Below are positions 35,962-45,259 of a DNA stretch of 64,000 nucleotides, in pieces. A program made the position numbers and the translations under genes. The DNA is taken from assembly GCA_964035575.1 (NCBI GenBank), contig OZ037862.1, positions 372,001 to 436,000 on the forward strand, given 5' to 3'. Position 1 is the first letter of the stretch. Every line of letters starts with the position of its first letter. The stretch comes from Rhynchopus sp. YZ270_cl-10. Lineage: Eukaryota; Euglenozoa; Diplonemea; Diplonemida; Diplonemidae. The notes beneath the pieces were generated by a model. That model saw nothing but the letters and a program-made list of their open reading frames with translations. It was not told the DNA's origin and ran no database searches.

Positions 35962-38265
35962 TCAGCACTGGATCTCAAGGTCGGTGTGCATGTTGCCCTC
36001 AAGCTCGTTCGATGTGAACGAGAGCACAACCTCCTTCTGCATCCCCTTGTCACGGTTGCACCAGCGTGCTGTCGGCACAACAATGGTCTTCGTCGAGTGG
36101 GCTGCGATGGTACCCATCTTGTGGCTCTCGTCCCTCGACGGTGTGGAGTAGTGCACGAAGCTGTGTGTGAGCGGGGTGGCAAGCGGGTTGGTGAAGGTCA
36201 CAGTCGCAGTGCCGTCCTTGAGGAGTGTCGCCACAGGGTTCGGGGTCGCAAGCTCAAACTTGTTTGTGTGCGAGTACATGACCATCCCAATCATGTTGCG
36301 CACCTCAAGTGTGACGCGCAGCGTGTTTGTCTTCGCAAGGAAGGGCGCGTACACAGCCTCGGGAACAACAATCGACGCAGACTTCCCGTCCGGCGACACA
36401 ACAGCAAGGGCGACGTCGAGGTCCGCAATCTTCACCCCGGTGTAGGACACAGCCTCCACCACGAAGACAGCCTGCGCACCCCCGCGTCCGCCGTTCAGCT
36501 TCACACCCCCAGTCGACACGGCGTGGAACTGCACGTCGCCCCCGGCAGCAAGGCTTCCCTCCTTGAGGGCGAACCCAGCCAGGTCGTCGTAGCGGCGCGA
36601 CGTCATGCGGCTCCCCTTCCCGAGGGCAGAGGCCTCGCGCTCAGTGGTCAGCGGGCTGTTGTGCTTCTTGTACTCGGTCGTGATGTCCATGCGGCAGGTG
36701 TGGCCCGACCCGGTGCACCCAGGGCGCTTCGTCGAGATGTAGCGCCCAACGTCCTCGAAGATCTCCTGCCCGTTGCGCAGCACAATCCCGTTTGTCTCGG
36801 ACACCACAAAGGTCTGGTCGTAGCTCGACCCGTGCGCCACGTTGTCCGCCATCTGTGGGAGGGACGCAGGCCCCATCTGGTACTTCCCGTCCGAGTACTC
36901 CTGCGGGGTCGCGTCAATGGCGTTCCACTGCACGTAGTTCGCTGCAGACGAGATGTCCGGGCGCGACATCTTCGCGTCGACCCAGGCGTGGAAGTTCCAG
37001 ATCGAGTCTGCCGTGCGCTCGTCAATGTAGAAGTCGAACGGCTTCGACTCGTGCGCACTGCGGAAGTTCGTGATCGGGCGTGCCGCAACTCCCAGCGTCC
37101 GCATCGTCGTGGTCAGCAGGCACGCAAACACCCAGCACTGTCCGTACTTCACAGACGCGTAGCCCCCGTCCTTCCACTGCTTCATGATTTCGCGCGACCC
37201 GGTCCACACAGTCGGGGACGTGCCGTCAGCGTAGTTCCCGTCCCAGCGTCCCTGCAGCACACCCTGCGACACACCCGAGTTCAGCAGGTACGTCATCGCA
37301 CGCGACACCTCAACGGCGCTCGACCTGTCCACAGACGACGGCATGCGCGACACCAGCTCCATCACGTAGTTCAGCACGTCGTACTGCGCAAACGCCCACG
37401 CAGACGACCCTGCACCCTGCCCCAGAGACGCAGAGTACACGTCCCCGTACCAGTAGCGCCCGTTCTCGTTCTCCAGGTACTCTTCGCGCTCTGCAGCATC
37501 TGCCACGTAGGTCTGCGTGTCCGCCGCCTTGTACGGGTTGAAGAGTACAGCCACCGTTCCGTAGCTCTCGCCGTTCAGCGTCAGTGTGAACCGTCCGACG
37601 TCCGCCGTCGCAGGCACAGCCACAGCCCACACCGTTGCGCTTGTTGCTGTCGCCGTCAGTGCCACACCCCCGAGTGCCGCTGCGAACGACGCAGGCGCCG
37701 CCCCGACCAGCTCCACCTCAAACGTCTGCCCACGGCGCAGCACCAGCTCGTCCGACGGCGTGTACCCCGCAGTCGTGTAGAACCGCGCCGTTGTGTGTGC
37801 AGCCAGGTTCTCTGTCTGGCGCAGGGCGAAGAGCTGTCCCGAGGGAGGGGTCGACCCAGTCTCGCACATCAGCGTCGTCGCACTGCACGTCCGCCCAAGC
37901 GTGTCCTTCACCTCCCCGCAGTACAGGGCCTGTCCGGCCACGTCGCAGTCGGGGTCCCATGCGCCACACTCGCAGTCGCAGCCGTCCTTTGCGTTGTAGT
38001 ACGAAGCTGTGCAGGTGAAGGCCGAGCCCGACGACGGTGCCTCGCACACGAACGTGTCCTTGTTGCACACGCGGTCCTGCGAGTCCGCGCTGCCCTCGCA
38101 GTACAACTTCTGGTTCGCAACGTCGCAGTCCGGGTCCCAGTCCCCACAGTTGCAGTCACACCCGTCCTTTGCGTTGAAGTACGACTGGTCGCACGTCCAC
38201 GCACCCTCCACAGAGGACACGGCAAGGCAGCTTGCTGCCAGGAGCATTGCAGACACGTGACGCAT
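35962..38265 (-). CDS. Secreted animal-type transglutaminase with Cys-rich N-terminal repeats
   Basis: 767 aa, one exon; start chosen at 38,263-38,265 because it opens a clear signal peptide (MRHVSAMLLAASCLAVSSVEGA). Two ~50-residue Cys-rich repeats follow (about 24-75 and 84-134), each with NAKDGCDC, CG, WDPDCDVA and a YC. The catalytic core carries the full transglutaminase triad: Cys377 in YGQCWVFA, His426 in DSIWNFHAW and Asp451 in AIDATPQEYSDG, with GPAS downstream. The C-terminal ~250 residues look like the two beta-barrel domains of the factor XIII/TG2 family. It should form glutamyl-lysine isopeptide crosslinks outside the cell or in a secretory compartment, perhaps in a wall or coat. 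It sits between two pyrophosphatase genes with no evident functional link. Codons are strongly GC-ending like its neighbours, so there is no sign of recent foreign origin. Confidence 0.95.
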   Translation of the reverse strand: MRHVSAMLLAASCLAVSSVEGAWTCDQSYFNAKDGCDCNCGDWDPDCDVANQKLYCEGSADSQDRVCNKDTFVCEAPSSGSAFTCTASYYNAKDGCDCECGAWDPDCDVAGQALYCGEVKDTLGRTCSATTLMCETGSTPPSGQLFALRQTENLAAHTTARFYTTAGYTPSDELVLRRGQTFEVELVGAAPASFAAALGGVALTATATSATVWAVAVPATADVGRFTLTLNGESYGTVAVLFNPYKAADTQTYVADAAEREEYLENENGRYWYGDVYSASLGQGAGSSAWAFAQYDVLNYVMELVSRMPSSVDRSSAVEVSRAMTYLLNSGVSQGVLQGRWDGNYADGTSPTVWTGSREIMKQWKDGGYASVKYGQCWVFACLLTTTMRTLGVAARPITNFRSAHESKPFDFYIDERTADSIWNFHAWVDAKMSRPDISSAANYVQWNAIDATPQEYSDGKYQMGPASLPQMADNVAHGSSYDQTFVVSETNGIVLRNGQEIFEDVGRYISTKRPGCTGSGHTCRMDITTEYKKHNSPLTTEREASALGKGSRMTSRRYDDLAGFALKEGSLAAGGDVQFHAVSTGGVKLNGGRGGAQAVFVVEAVSYTGVKIADLDVALAVVSPDGKSASIVVPEAVYAPFLAKTNTLRVTLEVRNMIGMVMYSHTNKFELATPNPVATLLKDGTATVTFTNPLATPLTHSFVHYSTPSRDESHKMGTIAAHSTKTIVVPTARWCNRDKGMQKEVVLSFTSNELEGNMHTDLEIQC

Positions 38266-39052
38266 TATGCTTCCTTTCTTGTCTAATATTATGTTTTTTA
38301 TGTTTTTGTGGCTAATACCTGTTGACATGTGTCGTAATGTTCGTAGTGTTCGTGGTGGGGTGTGGGAGAGGGTACGGGTGTAGAAGCGTAGGGTGGGCAG
38401 AGTATCCTTTTTTTGACTATTTTGTATTCTTTTCCCAACAGAGCCACTTTTTCTTGGCTTCATTTGTTGCCCATAAAAAAATAAAACAAGAGAAGGAATG
38501 CATCCTGCAACGAAACGTGCAGAACACCTGCTAATCCAATTCCAGAAAAAAAGAAAAAGGTAGGTTGAAAGATGAACATACCCCAAGTGTATACACACCT
38601 TTCAACTATTCAAAAAAATAAAAAGGGCTGATACATATTCGCTCTCTCTGTCACACAGTTCACATCCATTTTTCTTCCACACTGCACGACCGGTGAGAAT
38701 ATTTTTTACAACCGGTGGACGACTGTAACCAACAAGTGGTGACAAGAAGTTCACTGTTGTGGACTTGGGCTCCCCTTAATAGGAGAGGGGGTCAGTGCAG
38801 GCAGCTCACACCCGCAGCTTCATAGAAACATGCGAGTGCAACCTGCGGGAACACAAACAAAAATCAACAAAAAATAAAACAAAAATAAACAATTGAAAAA
38901 ATAACAAAAAGAAAATACAAAAGAAAATAAACAGCAGTAACACATGGTGTGCTGGGATGCCACGGCTTTCTTAAGCATAGGCATCACGTCAGCACGGGGA
39001 ACAGGTGTGCTGCAGTGTCGCATCCCTCACACTGCAACAACGCCACTCACAC
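38266..39052. other. Spacer between the transglutaminase gene and copy B4
   Basis: No gene. An HP1 copy at 38,568, a palindromic GGGCTCCCC...AGGAGAGGGG motif near 38,768, and the conserved B-type 3' flank from about 38,941. Confidence 0.6.
38568..38603 (-). repeat. HP1-like hairpin, CATAC/GTATAC inner stem
   Basis: AAAGATG pairs with the CACCTTT side and inner CATAC pairs with GTATAC. It keeps the structure with a changed inner stem and lacks the CTCTCGT loop. Confidence 0.5.
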
Positions 39053-42000
39053 TCATGCAGTGGTCTCGGGGGTGGCGTCGGGGCTGGTGTTCTCAGTCTC
39101 GACCTCCTTGGCGGGCTCCTTCTGCACAACCAGGACAATGACGGCGACAATGACGAGGGCTCCTCCGAGAAGGATGAGTCCCACCCAGAACAGGTCCCAG
39201 GCCTCGTCGAAGAGGGGTGCGCACACGAAGGCGAAACGGGTCATCAGCTTGATCAGGATGTTCAGGGCCGGTCCAGAGGTGTCCTTGAACGGGTCTCCCA
39301 CGGTGTCTCCGCACACAGCCGCCTTGTGGCAGTCGGTCTTCTTGCCCTGAACCTCTCCGTCCACCTTGAACTCTCCGGCCTCAATCCACTTCTTCGCGTT
39401 GTCCCATGCTCCTCCGGTGTTCGACATCATCACTCCGAGCAGGTATCCAGACGCAATGGCTCCGATCAGGAGACCCACAAGGCAGTGGGATCCGAAGATG
39501 AATCCCATCACAAGGGGCGAGAAGATCGCGAGCACTCCAGGCAGAAGCATTTCCTTCAGGGAAGACTTCACGGAGATCTCAATGCAACGGGCGTAGTCGG
39601 GCTTGGAGTTGGGGTCGGTCAGAATCTGGGGGTTCTCCTTGAACTGGCGACGCACCTCCTGCATCATCTCCTGGGCGGCCTTGTTCACGGAAAGCATGGT
39701 CATGGCTCCGAACACGTAGGGGAGGAGGGCTCCCACAAGGACTCCGATCACAACAACCGGGCGAAGAAGGTCCACGCTCTCAATGTCGGCAACACGTGCG
39801 AAGGCGGTCAGGATCGACAGGGCGGAGAGCACGGCAGATCCGTTTGCGAATCCCTTACCAGTGGCAGCGGTGGTGTTGCCAAGGGCGTCAAGGGCGTCGG
39901 TGTAGTCACGCACCCATCCAGGGAGCTCAGACATCTCCGCAATTCCTCCGGCGTTGTCGGACACAGGGCCGTAGGCGTCGGTCGACATCGTCACTCCGAG
40001 GGTCGAAAGCATACCCACGCAGGAAATGGCAGTGCCGTAGAATCCTGCAAGGTAGTAGGATCCGAGCACGGCGGCAACAATCAGGAGCAGGGGCACAACG
40101 GTCGAGTACATTCCCATTCCGAGTCCCTGTGTGGTTGTGTGTTGTGGGATTGGACAAGTGCTCTCTCTGGCACTGATAAAAGAAAACTACAAAGATATAA
40201 ATCACCCATCACGTGTGCACCACGTGCGCACAACATCATCAATGTAACAATCATTCCAACCATGTTGAACAAGAGAAAAGCAGTTGACTTGAAATAGAAA
40301 GTTTGTTTGTGAATAAAACAACAACACATACCTGGATGATGACGGGTCCCGGTCCGTACTCGGTGGCCCGGCCAATGGACTGGGTGGGCTCGTCAGTGTG
40401 GCTGGTGAAGTACTCAGTCACCATTCCGATCAGGATACCGACGGCAAGTCCGAGCACGATGCATCCGAACAGACGTGCACCGGGGTTCTGCTGGTCAAAC
40501 GGCACGCTCACACCGTCAATGTCGTCAAGGTCACCCAGCCACTCACGCTCGGTCTCGAACAGGAAGATGCACAGGAACAGGCAGAGCACGGTGATGAGCA
40601 CTCCTGCAACCATCACGTTCACACGCATGGCTCCGAGGAGGTCGTCCAGGGAAGGCACGTTTCCGGCAGAGGTGTTGACGCGGATGAAGGCAGTGCAGAT
40701 GATCGAGATGAACAGACCGATCATCACAATGTAGAAGGGAAGGGCAACTCCCTTGGATCCGAACTCAGGTGCTCCAAGCACGGCGGCGGCAACAATCGAT
40801 CCCACGAAGGACTCGAACAGATCGGCACCCATTCCGGCGACGTCACCCACGTTGTCACCAACGCAGTCGGCAATGGTCGCAGGGTTCTTCGGGGAGTCCT
40901 CACCAAGGTCCTTGTCGACCTTTCCGCACAGGTCAGCTCCGACGTCGGCAGCCTTCGTGTAGATACCTCCTCCCACACGTGCGAACAGGGCAACGGCAGA
41001 CGATCCGAATCCGAATCCTCCAAGCGCGTTCACGTTTCCGAAGATCAGGTAGGAGAGGGTCAGTCCGAACACTCCCGCGCTCACAACACCGATACCCATG
41101 CATGCTCCGGTGCGGAAGGCAACCTGCAGACCCTTGGCGATTCCGGTGTCCTTGTCGGAGTAGCATGCGGCGGCGGTACGGCAGTTACCCTCAGTCGCAA
41201 TGTGCATGCCGTAGTATCCACATCCAGCGGACAGGGCAGCTCCGAACAGGAAGGACACAGACGAGGCAGGCACCCAGCCGTTCTCCTGTCCGTCAATGGC
41301 GATGAAGAGGAAGAGCCAGAGCAGGAACACGAAGGGTGCAAGCCAGGTGTACTCCATGTGGAGGAAGTCCATGGCGGCAGTGTGGATCGTCTCAGCGGTC
41401 TCGGACATCTGGGTGGTTCCACGGGGCTGGGCCATCACAGAGCTGGAGTAGAAGGCAACGGCGGCGAACCCAACGAAGGACACAGCCATGGCTCCCCACA
41501 CGGCGGTGAAGGGCACGTTGAAGGTGCAGTCCAGGTCGTACAGAGACGCGTTGGCCATCAGGGTCGCGAGGTCGGTCGCAGACCAGAGGCGGTTGACGGT
41601 GCTGGTCTCGTACGCAATGCAGGCGGCACGGCGCTGGTAGGTTCCCACGGCGACGCTGTTCAGGGTGGTGGGTCCAGACTCAAGGAACTGGCGGGTCAGC
41701 ATGGTCCAGTGACGCGAGTTCAGTGCCACACGGGTGGGGTTGAACTCGTCCGCCCTCTCGAAGTCATCCGTGTACTCAGCCAGGAAGCAGAACACAACGC
41801 ACACAATCGCGAAGAGCAGGAACATCGCGGCCAGGATCGTCGGGGTGGCCGAGACGGATCCGGGCACGTGGTCCCAGGCCTCCATGCCGGACTCGTCCTC
41901 GGTCTCCTTCTCGACCTCAGCGGGAACGTCGTCGACCTTCTTGTCCTCGGCCATCACTCCCTCCTCCTCAACCTTGGGGGTCTCGGTGGTCGGAACCTCC

Positions 42001-42458
42001 TGTGTGTGGTAAGACGTAAACATACAATACATTATCAAGACATAGTCAAACAACAAACACAGGTGCAGTTACAACCTAGATGTATTTTAGGATTTTCAAA
42101 ACCCTTGGCTGTTATCCCACCTATGATTCTGCCCCACCGGTGTTTGTTGTACAACCTTACAGTACAGACGGAGTCCTACAAGATAACGAAGCCTTGGGAA
42201 GCTGAACCACAGGCTCACTTAATGCCCTACCCCCTGAATGCTTAGGGCAATCGTAATGATTATGTTTGAAATTTGTCTTTCTCAAAAGAAGTTGAACGCG
42301 CAAACACCTAACTATCCACCAGAAGCAGGCTGATCTACAACCGCAATCAATTCAGTGGCACACACATAAAAATCAAAAAAAAAAAAAATCAAAACGCAAG
42401 GATTTCACAAAATACATACCGTCTCCTCAGCGAGAACCTTGTTCTCCTCGGTAGTCAT
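39053..42458 (-). CDS. K+-dependent membrane pyrophosphatase, copy B4 (mosaic tail)
   Basis: Exons 42,420-42,458 ([13 protein letters not shown]), 40,332-41,999 and 39,053-40,126; 926 aa. Introns 420 and 205 bp, phase 0. The N-terminal tail joins a B1-like start ([12 protein letters not shown]), a B2-like centre ([13 protein letters not shown]) and a B1/B3-like end ([17 protein letters not shown]). Intron 2 is 6 bp shorter than in B1-B3 and differs in a small stretch near 40,200. The rest matches B1 almost perfectly, with all catalytic residues, GNTTAATG and DLFESF. A CAGGATCT box lies about 13-22 bp upstream of the ATG. Confidence 0.96.
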
Positions 42459-43336
42459 GATTACTGGTTTAGATCCTGGGTTGGTGGGTGTGAGGAAGTA
42501 TGTGAATCAAGCATGTGGTCAAAAACAAAAAGAAAATAAGCAAGAACAGGGCTTCGTTTATTGGGGCTTTTATTTTATTACAACTTTTTTTTTGCACGAA
42601 TCGCGTTCAGGCTTTTTTACCTAGTCTTTGTTTTGTATTTTTCTTGTTTTTTTTTAAATGTACCGTCGTTTTTTTTTTCTTGGTCGTATTGGGTTTGCTT
42701 TTTTTCTTGTAAATCGTTTCACCCCACCTACCCTAAAAAAAAAGAGAAAAAAATGGCGTTTTTTTTGGTCGTTATACGGGTTTGCTGACCCCCCAAAACC
42801 GAGGGACGCAAAAGGAATCGAGAAAGAGAAAAAAATGTATTTTTTTTTTTTTTTTGAATAAAAAAAAAACTTGGTATTTTTTTTTTGTGTAGACACTCCT
42901 CCATTCCTCCCTCCGTTTGCCTTTCACTACACCTACCTATCATATATAACGTTTTTGCCTTTCTTGCCTTGTTGTGCTTCTGGGGGGTGGGGGGGCGTCT
43001 TTTTGTGTTTTTCTGAACAGGACAGTAAAGGGAATCACAAATTGCAGCTTCAGTGAAAAAAGAAAGAACTGTAATGGGAAGACGCATGGCAAGGACCCCC
43101 TCCACCATCCATAGACAGGTTTTCACAATAAGACATGAATAAGAAAGAAAAGAAGACTGGGAAAATGAGTGTATGCCAAAAGAAAATGAGCCGTTGTGCG
43201 GGGGTGTGTGTGAACCCATACTTCTCGTATTGACCCCCCCCTCCACCTTTACACCCCGATGTTGTTTTCAAAGAAAAGGTTTGTCAGCTGAACCCAAGCT
43301 TCAGTGCGTTTAGTCTTTCATTGCATTTTGTTGAAA

Positions 43337-43376
43337 AACTTGGTCGTAGTGTAGACACCCAATGATGCGCTCCACT
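43337..43376 (-). repeat. HP2 hairpin copy, first of a cluster of three
   Basis: AACTTGGTCGTAGTGTAG leader and arm, then CTCCACT. A few bases are lost in the TTTT part of the leader. Confidence 0.5.
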
Positions 43377-43402
43377 TTCCACTATTTGTTTTGTTTTTTG
43401 AA

Positions 43403-43443
43403 AACTTGGTTGTTTTAGTGTAGACACCCGAAGATGAACTCCA
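43403..43443 (-). repeat. HP2 hairpin copy, second of a cluster of three
   Basis: Same sequence as the copy at 2,883 up to CTCCA, where the right arm is cut short (ATATG replaces CT). Confidence 0.55.
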
Positions 43444-43506
43444 TATGTTTTTTTTGTAGTTTCGACAATCACCTGTCCGAAGACGGGTTCTTTTTTCTTT
43501 TTTGAA

Positions 43507-43549
43507 AAGTTGGTTGTATTAGTGTAGCCACCCTAGAGTGTGCTCCACT
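43507..43549 (-). repeat. HP2 hairpin copy, third of a cluster of three
   Basis: AGTGTAGCCAC and GTGTGCTCCACT arms around CCTAGA. The extra CAC/GTG pairs lengthen the stem relative to the copy at 43,403. Confidence 0.6.
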
Positions 43550-43589
43550 CTTTGTTTTTTCTTGACATCTTTTCTTTTTTTATTGTTGC

Positions 43590-44350
43590 GTACAGTGTTT
43601 CCGCGCTCCTTCATTGGGTACGATTTTTGATGAAGAATCGTGATTTTGTACATAAAAGGTAAATACGTCCCGAGCCCGGCGCGCTACGCGCGCCGGAAGT
43701 TAACGCAAGTTCAGGGCCTCCGGCGGAGAAACTAGAGTTCTGGCCCAAAACACGCGTCCCAGCGCAGTCCCTGAGATTTCCAAAAAATAAAATAAAAAAG
43801 CGCGGTCGAGCCCGACCCGGAATGAGAGAATTCCTCGGGTATCCAACTGAGGAGTTCAACTTCATTGATATTTGCACCAGACACACGAATTATCAGTAAC
43901 CTCAGTACGTGTACAAAAAGAAACGGTGGTCATAGCATCAAGGCTCCTGGCGAAGCCACGGTACGCAACATTTCAAAAAATTGCGCTTAAAATTGCACAG
44001 TTTTACAGCCAAACTATGTCATGGGAAGGTGGGTTGCAAACTTGCGCCGCAGGCGCACGGTACGCTACTTTTTTCCTTTCGCCATGCTGCATGTTTCCTT
44101 TTCGTTCGGCGTTTGATCAATTGAGTCGCGTTCTGGCTGTGACGGGGTCACTTTGTTCATGAGGCCAGTTCTGGTCACTCTCAGAGGCTTATGTGGGGGA
44201 ATTTTTTTTTTTTCGGGAATTTTTTTTATTTTTATTTTTTTCCAATGAAGAATTCTTCACTAGAAAAAATTTTTTTTTCGGGATTTTTTTTTTTTTCGAA
44301 GAATTCTTCATCGGATTCTTCAGCGCGGAAAGTCTGGTTGCGTAGGTGAA
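43590..44350. other. GC-rich palindromic island of unknown origin
   Basis: Contains CCGGCGCGCTACGCGCGCCGG (a near-perfect inverted repeat, split here for reading: CCGGCGCGC / GCGCGCCGG), GCGCCGCAGGCGC, and two GAAGAATTCTTC palindromes at about 44,246 and 44,298. Composition differs from both genes and spacers. It may be the remains of an inserted element. No coding frame is supported. Confidence 0.4.
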
Positions 44351-44907
44351 GGGTATCGGGGGGGGGGAAGCAAGGGTATTACCATGTTATGTACTTATTT
44401 TTGTGGGAAAAAAAATAAATTGGGGGACTGCTATAAAGAGCAGTCAAACCTCCTGAGCGGTTTTCTGTTTTTTTTTTTTTTTTTTTTTTTTTTTTGAAAA
44501 ATATGTACTGTGGGAATAGTGTAGTGGGGGGATATGTACAATTTCCCCACGTTTTAAAGAGAAAATTTTTTTACGATAATGCTAAGTTCTGGCTTAGTCA
44601 CTTCTTAACGGCAGTTGTGGCGGAATAATGACAAAATACCTTCAACCGCCACACATCCTGTGGAAAACGGTGTGTACTGCCCAGCTGACCATTACATAAA
44701 TGAAGACAACAGTACAATTATCCCACATCATAGAAAATAAAATCACCAAAAAAATAAATTAAAACCCCGACTAAAATGAGCGGAGGGGGGGGAAAGGAAA
44801 AGTTCTAAAAACATTGCGCTGGGGGGAAAAAGAAAAAGAAAAAGTGAAAAAGAAAACACACACAAAAATACACCAAAAGAGAAACGAAAAAAAAGGGGGA
44901 AACTTGA

Positions 44908-44940
44908 AAGATGAAGGTGCATCTCGTGTCCATTCATCTT
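44908..44940 (-). repeat. HP1 hairpin, fully compensated outer stem
   Basis: AAGATGAA and TTCATCTT form a perfect 8-bp stem, with inner GG/CC and loop core ATCTCGTG. Confidence 0.65.
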
Positions 44941-45259
44941 AAAACGAGTAAACAAATGAAAAAGGAAGTGCTGAGTAAATGCGACATCCGCTCGTCTCAG
45001 CGCATCTCACTGCTGGCACATAACAGCTGGATACCTATCCTGTGTCTATTCCTGTAAATGTTTGGCAAAGTTAAAGTAGCCCGAGAAAGAAAATCTGTCA
45101 CATATTTATAAGCATTATAGTGTAGTAAGGCGTCAACACAATGCCATTAGTACATTTCCTTAGGGTCGAACAAAAGTGTCGCTTGTAAGAAGACGTTGAA
45201 CAACTACTCTACCCGGTGCACAAGGGTCCCACAATGCAAAGGGGGAGGGGGCCCAGGAG

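Larger units (their letters stand above)
42459..45259. other. Gene-free spacer between copies B4 and C1
   Basis: Nearly 2.8 kb without a gene. Homopolymers fill 42,560-42,890. Three HP2 copies cluster at 43,337-43,549, and 43,590-44,350 has an unusual GC-rich palindromic composition. A sequence like the 3,875-4,816 element (G run, ATTACCATGTTAT) occurs at 44,356-44,390, and an HP1 copy at 44,908. Confidence 0.6.

Noticed and set aside
35785-38286. 833-codon + strand frame opposite the transglutaminase gene
   Set aside because: Arg/His/Val-rich antisense shadow with no recognisable domain; the minus strand has an intact catalytic triad and signal peptide.
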